Shown piece by piece: positions 55,785 through 64,000 of a DNA stretch of 64,000 bases. The position numbers and the translations under genes are program-made. The notes under the pieces were generated by a model that saw only the letters and a program-made list of their open reading frames with translations, was not told where the DNA came from and made no database searches. Where the stretch lies: the NCBI RefSeq assembly GCF_000981225.1, contig NZ_LAJC01000012.1, forward strand, positions 24,001-88,000, written 5' to 3'. Within the stretch, counting starts at the first letter, position 1, and each line of letters starts with the position of its first letter. The stretch is from Allosalinactinospora lopnorensis. Its GTDB lineage: Bacteria > Actinomycetota > Actinomycetes > Streptosporangiales > Streptosporangiaceae.

Positions 55785-57224
55785 TTACCTCACCTGCGCG
55801 CCGACACACTTGGCGTGCAGGCCGAGCAGCCGCCCCCGCGGGTCGTAGGTGCTCTTGAGCCGCTGGTAGGCGTCGCCGTTGTACAGCCGCCAGAATTCCT
55901 CCTCCGAGTAGAAGACATCGGAGTAGAGCGACTTGTGCCCGCCCAGCCGGGCGACCTCCTCCTCGACCAACCGGTTGTGATGGGCCTTCCGCTGACCGGG
56001 ACGCATGGGCACCATCCCCCAGAACCCGAAGTTCACATAGAGCCGGTCGTGCTCCAGGGGGTAGAGCGGCCATACATGGGCCCGCGTGCTTCCGGGGTCC
56101 GGCTTCTCGCGCAGCCGCAGCGGACACATCCAGACCGGAGCCATGCCGATCTCGGAGTGGAAGAAGTCGAGGAACTCCGTCCCGCGCTCCACCCCGACCT
56201 CGACGTCCTGGATCAGCGGCTCCTGCTGCGGTCTGCCGCGGTAGTGGTCGAGGAGCCGGCTGAAGTCGGTGCGCCGGTCCAGCGCCACGAGCCTGCGATA
56301 GACATCGGACCGCTTCAGCGAACGCGGCCAGAACCGGCGGACCGCGGGATGCTGCGCGCCGAACGCGCGAGAGCACCAGAACCAGTCGGTGTCCCAGCGC
56401 CACAGGTAGTCGTGGATCGTCAGGTAGTCGCCCGGGCCAGGGCCGGCGTAGCGCGGGATGGACCGGTAGTAGATGCCGTCGCCCGTGTAGTCGCTGGTCC
56501 AGGGAGCCGAATCGACGAAGGTGGCCAGCGTCAGGTAGAGCTCGTCCCGGGCGAACACGACTCCGTCGACGAAGTCCACCCGCTGCCCGCCGTACTCGGC
56601 GTCGGAGCAGATCCGGGCGAAGGCGTCCATGGCCTCCTCGGCAGCGCCGAAGCGCAGGTGCCGCAGGTGGACATACGGCTTGACCGGCTCCAGCTCGATG
56701 CGCAGCCGCAGACTGTACCCGAGGCTGCCGTAGGAGTTGGGGAAGCCGTAGAACAGCTCCCGGTGCTCATTGTCGCGCCTGGCCACAACGGTGTCCCCGG
56801 CGCCTGTCAGGATCTCGATCTCCCGCACCGACTCGTGCGGCAGCCCGTTTCGGAACGACGAGGACTCGATCCCCAGCCCGGTGACGGCGCCGCCGAGGGT
56901 GATGGTGCGCAACTGCGGTACGACCAAAGGCATCAGCCCGTGCGGCAGGGTCGCGTCGACCAGATCCTCGTAGGTGGTCATCCCGCCGACCTCGGCGACG
57001 CGTTCCACCGGGTCGACCGAGAGCACTGAGGTGAAGGCGCTCACGTCCAGCCGGCGCGCGGCCGAGGACTCGCGGAACCGGAAGAGGTTGGAGGTCGGCT
57101 TCGCCAGGCGCACCGGGGTGTCGGATGGCAGCTTCGCGTAGTCGCGGCGCACCTGCTGCACTGCGGCAACGTGGTCGGCGAAATCGCGCCGGGGAGACTG
57201 GCGTTTCACGTTCACCCTACTCAT
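55785..57224 (-). CDS. tmsA: FAD-binding oxidoreductase, TmsA/BfaA (10-methylene reductase)
   Basis: 479 residues. An N-terminal FAD-binding (FAD_binding_4) domain includes VGGMTTYEDLVDATLPHGL and TITLGGAVTGLGIESSSF, the pattern shared with DHCR24-like sterol reductases. In 10-methyl fatty acid synthesis this enzyme reduces the 10-methylene intermediate made by the adjacent methyltransferase. ATG at 57224 has GGAG 6 bases upstream; ATG at 57239 is in frame but weaker. It is the first gene of a two-gene operon and diverges from the gamma-carbonic anhydrase. Confidence 0.83.
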   Translation of the reverse strand: MSRVNVKRQSPRRDFADHVAAVQQVRRDYAKLPSDTPVRLAKPTSNLFRFRESSAARRLDVSAFTSVLSVDPVERVAEVGGMTTYEDLVDATLPHGLMPLVVPQLRTITLGGAVTGLGIESSSFRNGLPHESVREIEILTGAGDTVVARRDNEHRELFYGFPNSYGSLGYSLRLRIELEPVKPYVHLRHLRFGAAEEAMDAFARICSDAEYGGQRVDFVDGVVFARDELYLTLATFVDSAPWTSDYTGDGIYYRSIPRYAGPGPGDYLTIHDYLWRWDTDWFWCSRAFGAQHPAVRRFWPRSLKRSDVYRRLVALDRRTDFSRLLDHYRGRPQQEPLIQDVEVGVERGTEFLDFFHSEIGMAPVWMCPLRLREKPDPGSTRAHVWPLYPLEHDRLYVNFGFWGMVPMRPGQRKAHHNRLVEEEVARLGGHKSLYSDVFYSEEEFWRLYNGDAYQRLKSTYDPRGRLLGLHAKCVGAQVR

Positions 57225-57356
57225 CACCTGCTCCGGCATCCGGGGCGCTCTCGTCCTCAGAAGCGGGGCCCCTGGCCCCTGGCTGGGGGACAGCTTATGT
57301 CTACTTCCCAGTAATCTTCCCTTCGACTCACCGGTTCGGCATGTCACCCTTCAGCT

Positions 57357-57874
57357 ATGCCATTGTTCGAGTTCGAGGGAACCGCGCCCGCGGTCGCCCC
57401 TGGTGCATGGGTCGCACCGACCGCCACGCTGGTCGGCGACGTGACGGTCGGGGAGGAGCGTCGATCTGGTACGGCGCGGTCCTCCGGGCCGACTTCGGCC
57501 CCATTGTGGTCGGCGAGGGGGCTAATATCCAGGACAATTCGGTCGTACACACGGACGGGACGGTGACCTCCGTCGGCCCCGGGGCCACCATCGGCCACCT
57601 TTGCGTGGTGCACGCCTGCACGATCGGGGCCGAGGCCGTTATCGGCAACGCGTCCACGGTGCAGGACGGCGCGGTCATCGGGGAACATTCCATGGTGGCC
57701 GCCGGAGCGCTGGTCCTGGGCGGAACCGAGGTACCGCCCGAGGCACTGGCCCTCGGGGTCCCGGCGAAGGTCCGCGGCCCCCTCACCGGCTCCGCGCGCC
57801 AATGGGTGGAGAGCAACCCCGGGGTGTACCAGGAGCTGGCCCGGCGACACGGCCGCGGCGTTCGGGAGCTGTGA
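57357..57874 (+). CDS. Gamma-carbonic anhydrase family hexapeptide protein, one frameshift in this sequence
   Basis: 172 residues once one base missing near 57458 is restored. It is a left-handed beta-helix protein with hexapeptide repeats (GAVLRADFGPIVVGEGANIQ, then DNSVVHTDG, TIGHLCVVHACTIGAEAVIG). The zinc histidines expected of gamma enzymes are present (HTDG, GHLCVVHAC). Members of the YrdA/PaaY type may be carbonic anhydrases or acyltransferase-like. The literal frame from ATG 57357 goes out of register after 34 residues, so the break is near the N-terminus. It starts 133 bases from the divergent tmsA. Confidence 0.82.
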
Positions 57875-57898
57875 TCCGGCCGCATATCATCTGCTGAC

Positions 57899-58693
57899 GT
57901 GCGCATTGCTCTCGTCGACTCCGGGATCGGGATGCTCTCCACCGCCGCCGCCCTCCGCGCGGCCCGGCCGGACGCGGACCTGGTCCTCTCCATGGATCCC
58001 GACCACATGCCGTGGGGTCCGCGAAGCGCCGAGGACGTGATCGGGCGCGCGCTGGCGGGAGCGCGCGCCGCGGCCGGCCTCGGGCCCGACGCCATCGTGG
58101 TCCCGTGCAACACCGCATCGGTGCACGGTCTCACCGCGCTGCGCGAGGAGTTCGAACCGCGGATTCCAGTCATAGGCACGGTCCCCCCGATCAAGCCGGC
58201 CGCCGCTCCCGGTACGCCCATCGCGGTGTGGGCGACGGCCGCCACCACCCGCAGCCGGTACCAGAGCGACCTGATCGAACGTTTCGCCCCGGACGTCCCC
58301 GTGACGCAGGTGGCCTGCGTGGGCCTGGCCGAAGCGGTCGAATCGGCCGATGCCGCCGCCATCGCCGACGCCGTGTCCTACGCCGCCGGCACCACCCCGG
58401 CCGACGTGACCGGGGTGGTCCTCGGGTGCACCCACTACGACCTGGTGAGTGAGCGCATCGTCGCGGCGCTGGGGCGGCGCGTCGCCCTGTTCACAGCGGC
58501 CGGAGCCGTCTGCGCGCAGGCCCTGCGGCGGCTGGGCACCGAGGCCGATCCGGGCGCCCCGCGGACCGGCTCGGTGAGCGTACTCGCCAGCGGGCGTCCC
58601 GCCGCGCTGCCCGACACGGCGCTCGCCTACCCCGCGGGCGCCCTGCTCGCCCTGCCTCCCGACGGGAGAACCCTCGCCGCCGACACCCTGTGA
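57899..58693 (+). CDS. Asp/Glu racemase family protein (MurI-like)
   Basis: 264 residues. The family motifs are MRIALVDSGIG, VVPCNTASVHG (first catalytic Cys) and VVLGCTHYDL (second catalytic Cys), so both racemase cysteines are in place. Glutamate racemase makes D-glutamate for peptidoglycan. The sequence is more divergent than typical MurI, and DSGIGM rather than DSGIGG is seen, so aspartate racemase-like or another substrate is possible. GTG at 57899; it follows the carbonic anhydrase gene by 24 bases. Confidence 0.8.
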   Translation: MRIALVDSGIGMLSTAAALRAARPDADLVLSMDPDHMPWGPRSAEDVIGRALAGARAAAGLGPDAIVVPCNTASVHGLTALREEFEPRIPVIGTVPPIKPAAAPGTPIAVWATAATTRSRYQSDLIERFAPDVPVTQVACVGLAEAVESADAAAIADAVSYAAGTTPADVTGVVLGCTHYDLVSERIVAALGRRVALFTAAGAVCAQALRRLGTEADPGAPRTGSVSVLASGRPAALPDTALAYPAGALLALPPDGRTLAADTL

Positions 58694-58704
58694 GCACGGC
58701 CCGC

Positions 58705-60156
58705 TCAGCTGACCGGCTCGCTCGTGACCAGGGCCGCGTCGGCCAGGGCGCGGACCAGCGCGCGCACCCCGACCGTGTCGTTGTCGTACAGCAGCGTTTC
58801 CAGGAGGGACAGCGCCGCCTTCTGGTCCCCGGGGTCGCGGCGGACATGCCGCCAATGGGGTTCCGCTGCCGCGTCGGTGAGCATCAGGGTCCGACCGACC
58901 TGACCGAGCGCGTTGAGCAGCGCCGCGTCGTCGGGACGCTGTTCCAGCGCGGTGATGAGCAGATCGGCCTGACGTTCCGGATCGACCCGCTCCGGCGGTT
59001 CTTCACGCAGATGAGCCAGGACGTGCTCAGCGGGGATACCCGGATCGGTCCCCTGAACGCACTCGGCCTCGGCGCCCGCCCTGGCCAGCTCCGCGGCCGG
59101 ATCGTCGCCGTGGCGGATCCCGCCCAGCGCGCGGTGGCCGCGGTCGAGCGCGCTCTCGGCGACCCACTTCGCACCGCGGGCGGCGGCCAGGCGGGCGGCG
59201 CTCAGCGACAATTCCAGGCAGGGTCGGCGCGCGTCGACCCGTTCGAAGTAGCGCGACCACGTGGTCAGGGTCACTCCCAACCGCCAGTCGTTGGGAAGCG
59301 CGCCTTCGGCGACGAGCTTCTCGACCGCGTCGGCCCAGGCCCTTCGGAAGGCCGGATGCGCGTCGGCCTCCTGGAGGCCCGGCAGGGCGGCCAGCGCATC
59401 CTCGGCCGGCCGCTCCCCCTTCCGTGCCAGCTCGGCCAGCACCCGCGCGCGCTCGAAGCGGATCCGGCGCTGCGCGGCGGCCCTGGGAACGCCGCGCGGC
59501 CATGTCCCGGTCCCGTTGACTTCCAGGCGGTCCAGCGTCTGCAGCGCCTCGGTGGGGCGCTCCTGACACCGCAGCGCCCGAACATAGCCAAAGTCGTAGT
59601 CGACGCTTACGTGGACGCCCGCCTTCCCCGCCTCGCGTGCGCGGTCGTCCAGGACCCGCACCGCTTCGTCGGGCCGTTCGTCGTCGATCAGCGCGTTGGC
59701 GTGCGCCAGCACCAGCGACTCCCAGGCCGGCTCCCCGATCCGGGCGGTGGCCATGGCCTCGGTGGTCAGGGCGATGCGGTCCGCGGCGTTTCCCGGGCCG
59801 TCGATGTTGGCGTAGCACGCCAGTACGTTCTCAGCGGCACATGCGGCGGATGCGCACTCCGCACCATCCACGTGTGCCGCGCTCAGGCGCGCTTCGGCCT
59901 CCGGTAGGGCCGTCGCCCCCTCGCCCCGGTCCCCCACACGGGCCGCGAGCGGCCAGTGCTCCAGGAAGTTCTCCAACCAGCGGGATTCGGTGACATCGCG
60001 TGCGGCGCGCAGGGCCGCGGGCAGCCCCGCCCTGAGCCGGACGACATCGCCCTCCACCGCCAGTTTCGGCATCCCGATCACGGCGTCGGCGGCCTCAGTG
60101 TGCCCGGCTTCTCTGAGATCCTTGGCTGTTTCCCCCACCCAGGTCCATAGCGTCAT
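58705..60156 (-). CDS. Tetratricopeptide-like actinobacterial protein
   Basis: 483 residues, all helical by composition, with repeated helix pairs of TPR type (WESLVLAHANALIDDERPDEA, PTEALQTLDRLEVNG, ADLLITALEQRPDDAALLNALG). There is no enzyme motif, signal peptide or membrane segment. Probably a protein-interaction platform. It converges on the racemase gene with an 11-base gap and stands alone. Confidence 0.65.
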   Translation of the reverse strand: MTLWTWVGETAKDLREAGHTEAADAVIGMPKLAVEGDVVRLRAGLPAALRAARDVTESRWLENFLEHWPLAARVGDRGEGATALPEAEARLSAAHVDGAECASAACAAENVLACYANIDGPGNAADRIALTTEAMATARIGEPAWESLVLAHANALIDDERPDEAVRVLDDRAREAGKAGVHVSVDYDFGYVRALRCQERPTEALQTLDRLEVNGTGTWPRGVPRAAAQRRIRFERARVLAELARKGERPAEDALAALPGLQEADAHPAFRRAWADAVEKLVAEGALPNDWRLGVTLTTWSRYFERVDARRPCLELSLSAARLAAARGAKWVAESALDRGHRALGGIRHGDDPAAELARAGAEAECVQGTDPGIPAEHVLAHLREEPPERVDPERQADLLITALEQRPDDAALLNALGQVGRTLMLTDAAAEPHWRHVRRDPGDQKAALSLLETLLYDNDTVGVRALVRALADAALVTSEPVS

Positions 60157-60333
60157 TACGGGCCCCCTACTCTCGATTCATGACCGAAAGTAGCAGCACG
60201 ATTACAGAGTCATGTGGAAAATGCGAAAAGTCCCCAAGCAGCAGTACCTATAGACTCGGGGAGGCACCGGGCCTTGGACGCGGTTGAGTGAAACGGACGC
60301 GAGCGCGACAGCAGTGACGGGAGCGCGACCAGC

Positions 60334-60681
60334 ATGGGATGGCGAGACCGGTTCGGACTCCGCAAGGCGAGGCGCAAGGGCAAGGCCCGATTCGACCGCG
60401 CCGCCGACGACTCCGACGTGAAGGCTCTGATCGAGTTCGCGAAGAGCCGGGTCGGCGTCGAGTTCTTCGTGGAGCCCGAGACCTTCGCGACGAGCACCAC
60501 GGCCGTCGCCGTGGCCACCGACGGCGAATGGATCCGGCGCCGGGTCGGCTCCCCCGATGTCATCCGGCGGGTCGCCCGCGACCTCGCGGCCCCCGCATAC
60601 GATGTTCAGATCGTCGGCTACCCGAAACGCATGCGCGAGTGGACCGCGCGCAACAAGCGCGGTCTGTCCATGGACGACTAA
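60334..60681 (+). CDS. Small conserved actinobacterial protein
   Basis: 115 residues with a basic N-terminus (MGWRDRFGLRKARRKGKARF) and a small alpha/beta core (VGVEFFVEPETFATSTTAVA, YDVQIVGYPKRMREW). I know of no function. ATG at 60334 lies 5 bases after GACCAGC; the site is weak. The AI-2E-type transporter gene follows 5 bases after its stop. Confidence 0.6.
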   Translation: MGWRDRFGLRKARRKGKARFDRAADDSDVKALIEFAKSRVGVEFFVEPETFATSTTAVAVATDGEWIRRRVGSPDVIRRVARDLAAPAYDVQIVGYPKRMREWTARNKRGLSMDD

Positions 60682-60686
60682 GCTCA

Positions 60687-61982
60687 GTGGGCAGGGAACC
60701 GACAGGTTTCTCCGGTTTCCCCGGCTCTCTACCGAGCAGAAAGACACCCGCGCCCTATGAGCGCATCGAACAAGAACGGCATGCTCCATGGCTGCCCCGC
60801 GCGATGATCCTCGCCGTGTGGACGGTGATCGGGTTCGCGGTCGCGGCGTGGCTGTTCCTGCAGCTGCAGAACCTCCTGGTGCTGCTGCTGATCTCGCTGT
60901 TCCTCGCGCTCGCGCTGGAACCCGCCGTCAACTGGCTGCACCGGCACCGGTGGCCGCGCGGCCTGGCGACGGGCACGGTCATGCTGGCCGGGTTCGGCGT
61001 CGTCGTCGCGTTCTTCTCGGTCCTCGGGTCGATGCTGCTCGGCCAGGTCCTCTCCCTCGTCGATCAACTGCCCGACATGGCGCGGGGGCTGCTGGACTGG
61101 GTCAACAGCACGTTCGGCACCGACTTCGCGCCCACCCACCTGGTGGCCGGGCTCTCCGACGCCAGCGGGCTGGCCGAGCAGTATGCCAGCGGGCTGGCCG
61201 AGAACGCCTGGGGAGCCGGGACCACGCTCCTCCTGCTGCTGTTCAGCAGCCTGACGATCGCACTGTTCACCTTCTACCTGACCGCCGACGGTCCCAGGTT
61301 CCGGCGCACCATCTGCTCGGTGCTGCCGCCGCGCACCCAGCGCGAGGTACTTCGGGCCTGGGAGATCGCGATCAGCAAGACCGGCGGGTACATCTACTCG
61401 CGGGCGCTGCTCGCGGTGATGGCCACGGTGGCGCACTACGTCGCCCTTCTCTTCCTGGACATTCCCTACCCCGTCGCGCTGGCGCTGTGGGTGGGGGTGC
61501 TGTCCCAGTTCATCCCGACGGTGGGCACCTACATCGGCGGGGCGCTGCCGGTGCTGGTCGCGCTGATCGAAGGGCCCTGGCCCGCGCTGTGGATGCTCGT
61601 TTTCATCACCCTTTACCAGCAGTTCGAGAACTATGTGCTGCAACCGAGAATCACCGCCCGGACCTTGGACATGCATCCCGCGGTCGCCTTTGGCGCGGTT
61701 TTCGCCGGCGCCGCTATTCTCGGAGCCCCCGGGGCACTGCTGGCGCTTCCGGCCGGAGCGAGCCTGCAGGCATTCCTGAGTGTCTACATCAAGCGCTACA
61801 AGGTGGCCGAGCACCCCCTGCTCGGCGCCGCAGAGGAGGACGAGGATCCGGAACCCGGCGGATCAAAACAACGAAAAGAGACCCCTGCCACGGACGTGCA
61901 CGCGCGGGAGCCACGGGACACCGCTGAGAGGCGCCCCCGGAGCGACCAGGACGGCCCCGCGGATGGGGCACAGCAAGGCTGA
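60687..61982 (+). CDS. AI-2E family transporter-like membrane protein
   Basis: 431 residues with seven to eight hydrophobic segments. The family signature is the C-terminal QFIPTVGTYIGGALPVLVAL and QQFENYVLQPRI, with LALALEPAVNWL near the N-terminus. The family (PerM/YhhT/TqsA) transports small solutes; signal export is only one possibility. A 60-residue charged tail follows the last helix. GTG at 60687 is the first in-frame start after the preceding gene; another internal start is possible because the ribosome binding site is poor. Confidence 0.78.
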   Translation: MGREPTGFSGFPGSLPSRKTPAPYERIEQERHAPWLPRAMILAVWTVIGFAVAAWLFLQLQNLLVLLLISLFLALALEPAVNWLHRHRWPRGLATGTVMLAGFGVVVAFFSVLGSMLLGQVLSLVDQLPDMARGLLDWVNSTFGTDFAPTHLVAGLSDASGLAEQYASGLAENAWGAGTTLLLLLFSSLTIALFTFYLTADGPRFRRTICSVLPPRTQREVLRAWEIAISKTGGYIYSRALLAVMATVAHYVALLFLDIPYPVALALWVGVLSQFIPTVGTYIGGALPVLVALIEGPWPALWMLVFITLYQQFENYVLQPRITARTLDMHPAVAFGAVFAGAAILGAPGALLALPAGASLQAFLSVYIKRYKVAEHPLLGAAEEDEDPEPGGSKQRKETPATDVHAREPRDTAERRPRSDQDGPADGAQQG

Positions 61983-62164
61983 CCGGTTCCCGCGCAGCAG
62001 AACACACGCCCCTGTGTGACAGGACGGACACCAACCGCGATGGTTTCCACCGTGTGCGGGTTTTTGGTCATTGATGACGACCGTTTGCCGCAACTCCTTC
62101 GGCCAACGTGGTTCCCTAGCGAGGGGTTCCCATCGCATACTCACCTGGGAGGGGGACTACGAGG

Positions 62165-62689
62165 ATGAAGCAGGATCTCACGGCCCTGTGCTGCGAATGC
62201 GGCGCCAGCCGGTACGTCAGCGCCTACCGAGGCATAGGTGAGGCGCAGTCCGCCTATGGGCTCGCGCGGTGCGTCGTCTGGCGGATGTGCCGGAACTGCG
62301 GTCACCGGACGTACCACGCCTACTTGCGCAGCGACCAGGACCGGGACGAGCTGGAGGACGCCCTCAAGCTCGATGACGCGCTCGCCGCCGAGGCCCTTGA
62401 CGAAGAGATCGAACAGCTCAGGCTGTGCGGGATCGACATCGGCCACGCGACGGTACCCGCGATCTGGGACGGGCAGTCGGTGGGTATGGTCACCCAGCGG
62501 CTGACCGACCGCTCCTACTCCATCGTCCTCGACCCCGAAGCCTCCGTAGTCGCGCGGCTCAAGCTCATCGACCTGATGTGGAACGAACTCTCGATCGGCG
62601 ACCACCACGACCGCTGGCACATCCAACCCGCTGACGACGACTCCCCCGGCTACGCCGTTCGACTGTTCGGCTACCGCGTACCGCGGTGA
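62165..62689 (+). CDS. Zinc-ribbon protein, DUF6315-like
   Basis: 174 residues. Two CxxC knuckles (CCECGAS near residue 9 and CRNCGHR near 43) frame an N-terminal zinc ribbon. An acidic helical stretch follows (DRDELEDALKLDDALAAEAL), then a C-terminal part of unknown fold. Similar proteins occur in streptomycetes. ATG at 62165 has GGGAGGGGG upstream. Role unknown. The 180 bases before it hold no gene. Confidence 0.65.
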   Translation: MKQDLTALCCECGASRYVSAYRGIGEAQSAYGLARCVVWRMCRNCGHRTYHAYLRSDQDRDELEDALKLDDALAAEALDEEIEQLRLCGIDIGHATVPAIWDGQSVGMVTQRLTDRSYSIVLDPEASVVARLKLIDLMWNELSIGDHHDRWHIQPADDDSPGYAVRLFGYRVPR

Positions 62690-62714
62690 CCGGCAGCGGC
62701 GGCCGGATCCCCGG

Positions 62715-64000
62715 TCAACGGGCGGTCGGGGTGGCGGCTGCGTTCAGGCGCCGCAGCGCGGACCTGGCGACGTCGGGATCGGTGGTACCCCAGTAGGGCG
62801 GCAGCGAGGAGCGCAGGAACCCTCCGTAGCGCGCCGTGGCCAGGCGCGGATCGAGGACCGCGACGACACCGCGGTCGTCCATGGACCGCAGCAGCCGCCC
62901 GGTCCCCTGTGCGAGCAGCAGCGCCGCATGTGTCGCGGCCACCGCCATGAAACCGTTCCCCCCTTGCGCGCCCACCGCTCTCTGCCGCGCTGAGGCCAGC
63001 GGATCGTCAGGACGTGGGAAAGGGATCCGGTCCACGATCACCAGTTGCAGCGAGGGCCCTGGAACATCGACCCCCTGCCACAGCGACAGGGTGCCGAACA
63101 GACAGGAGCTCTCCTCCTCGGCGAAGCGCTCGACCAGCCTGCCGGTGGAGTCCTCCCCCTGGCACAGGATCTCGAAGTCCAGCCGCTCTGCCAGTTCCTG
63201 GGATGCCTGCTCCGCGGCGCGCATCGAGGAGAACAGGCCGAGCGCGCGCCCTCCCGCCGCCTCGATCAGCTCCGCGATCTCATCGAGGTAGCGGGTGTCG
63301 AGGCCGTCGCGGCCGGGCGGGGGCAGGTGGCCGGCGACGTAGAGGATGCCGCTGCGCCCGTGCTCGAACGGGGAGCCGACATCCAGCCCCCGCCAGCGCG
63401 GCTCTTCGGCGGAGGTGTCGTGATCACCGGTACTGTCCCCGGCGGCCCCGTCCTCCGCTCCGTCGGGCCGCTCCATGGTCTCCGGCCCCAGTCCCCACCG
63501 CGCCGCCATCGACGTGAACGAGCCGCCGAGTGCGAGCGTGGCCGACGTGAGCACGGTCGTGCGGTCGCCGAAGAGCTTCTCGCGCAGCAACCCGCCCACG
63601 CCCAGCGGCGCGGCATGCAGGGTCGGCTGCTGTTTGGGCCCCTTGGCCAGCCAGACGACGTCGCGGCGTTCGCGCAGCGGCGGCTCGAACGCCTCCAGGA
63701 TCCGTACGGCGGTGTCGTGCACCTCGTCGAGCGCCGCCAGCGCGAGCCTGCGGTCTGCGGTGGTACCGGTATCGGGATCGTCCTCGTCCGGCGGACCGAT
63801 AGCGGTGATGCAGGCGTGCGCGGCGTCGCGGACACTCCGCACCGCCCCGGCGAGCCTTCGGGAAGGTGGTCGATCCGGCCCGCACCGGTCTCGGTGAACA
63901 TGAGCGCGAGTCCGTCGGCCGTCTCGCTGAGCCGCTCGGTGATACCGGCCTCGACCAGCCGCGCCGCACGCTTGACGGCCGTGTTCACCGGCCGCTCCCC
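62715..64000 (-). CDS. DinG-type ATP-dependent DNA helicase, C-terminal part with one frameshift
   Basis: The right edge cuts the gene; about 430 residues of the C-terminal half are visible. Conserved pieces are TVLTSATLALGGSFTSMA, the LFGTLSLWQGVDVPGPSLQL motif and GTGRLLRSMDDRGVVAVLDPR, the last two being superfamily 2 XPD/DinG motifs V and VI. These helicases unwind DNA in a 5'-to-3' direction and act on R-loops and damage. The frame shifts near 63846-63850, in a run of G, between GRIDHLPEGSP and AVRSVRDAAHA; adding one base joins the two halves. The Walker A part lies outside the window. Confidence 0.82.
   Translation of the reverse strand, partial: GAAGEHGRQACGAAGRGRYHRAAQRDGRRTRAHVHRDRCGPDRPPSRRLAGAVRSVRDAAHACITAIGPPDEDDPDTGTTADRRLALAALDEVHDTAVRILEAFEPPLRERRDVVWLAKGPKQQPTLHAAPLGVGGLLREKLFGDRTTVLTSATLALGGSFTSMAARWGLGPETMERPDGAEDGAAGDSTGDHDTSAEEPRWRGLDVGSPFEHGRSGILYVAGHLPPPGRDGLDTRYLDEIAELIEAAGGRALGLFSSMRAAEQASQELAERLDFEILCQGEDSTGRLVERFAEEESSCLFGTLSLWQGVDVPGPSLQLVIVDRIPFPRPDDPLASARQRAVGAQGGNGFMAVAATHAALLLAQGTGRLLRSMDDRGVVAVLDPRLATARYGGFLRSSLPPYWGTTDPDVARSALRRLNAAATPTAR

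Overview
The window is high-GC DNA with strong G/C bias at third codon positions, from a filamentous actinomycete. The gene set (ParC and ParE, a principal sigma factor with a Lys/Ala-rich N-terminus, a DUF7455 protein next to parE, the lexA/LysM/nrdR/nrdJ cluster, a PAS-GAF-PP2C phosphatase, and a 10-methyl fatty acid gene pair) fits a Nocardiopsis-like member of the Streptosporangiales. That assignment is inference from gene content only. It is ordinary chromosome, with no prophage, no CRISPR array, no rRNA or tRNA gene and no biosynthetic cluster that I can see.

Layout. 1-10 kb: topoisomerase IV subunits (parC forward, parE reverse) enclose a beta-carbonic anhydrase, a TPR protein and a cysteine desulfhydrase-like enzyme; then DUF7455, a GNAT acetyltransferase and YaaA. 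10-15 kb: the principal sigma factor and a large PAS/GAF/PP2C phosphatase. 15-24 kb: small conserved proteins, a 550-residue unknown containing a TTA codon, and a reverse-strand run (membrane double-CbxX ATPase, nucleotidyltransferase, tyrosine phosphatase), then rnhB and membrane proteins. 24.5-30.5 kb: a coupled pair of SPFH proteins, an ornithine cyclodeaminase-family protein, a CBS protein and a PIN/RHH toxin-antitoxin pair. 30.6-36 kb: a DNA-damage and dNTP module, with nrdJ and nrdR behind tandem NrdR-box-like sites and lexA divergent from a LysM gene across three SOS-box-like sites. 36-41.5 kb: a lipoprotein hydrolase, two exported proteins and leuS. 41.9-45.6 kb: a polyol-type ABC transporter with palindromes flanking its promoter, facing a decayed dehydrogenase. 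45.8-49 kb: small membrane and lipoproteins and an acyl-CoA ligase. 49-53.3 kb: a second sugar ABC transporter fused operonically to a GH3 hexosaminidase. 53.4-54 kb: remains of an IS200/IS605 tnpB element. 54.5-57.2 kb: the tmsA/tmsB-like pair for 10-methyl fatty acids. 57-64 kb: gamma-carbonic anhydrase, an Asp/Glu racemase, TPR, AI-2E-type and zinc-ribbon proteins, and a DinG-type helicase cut by the window edge.

One caution runs through the window. Five otherwise conserved reading frames (nrdJ twice, lexA, the gamma-carbonic anhydrase and the DinG-like helicase) are each broken by a single missing base in a G/C-rich stretch, and each is restored by adding one base. That pattern looks more like indel error in the assembly than real gene death. 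By contrast, the dehydrogenase at 45.5 kb and tnpB at 53.7 kb look truly degraded.
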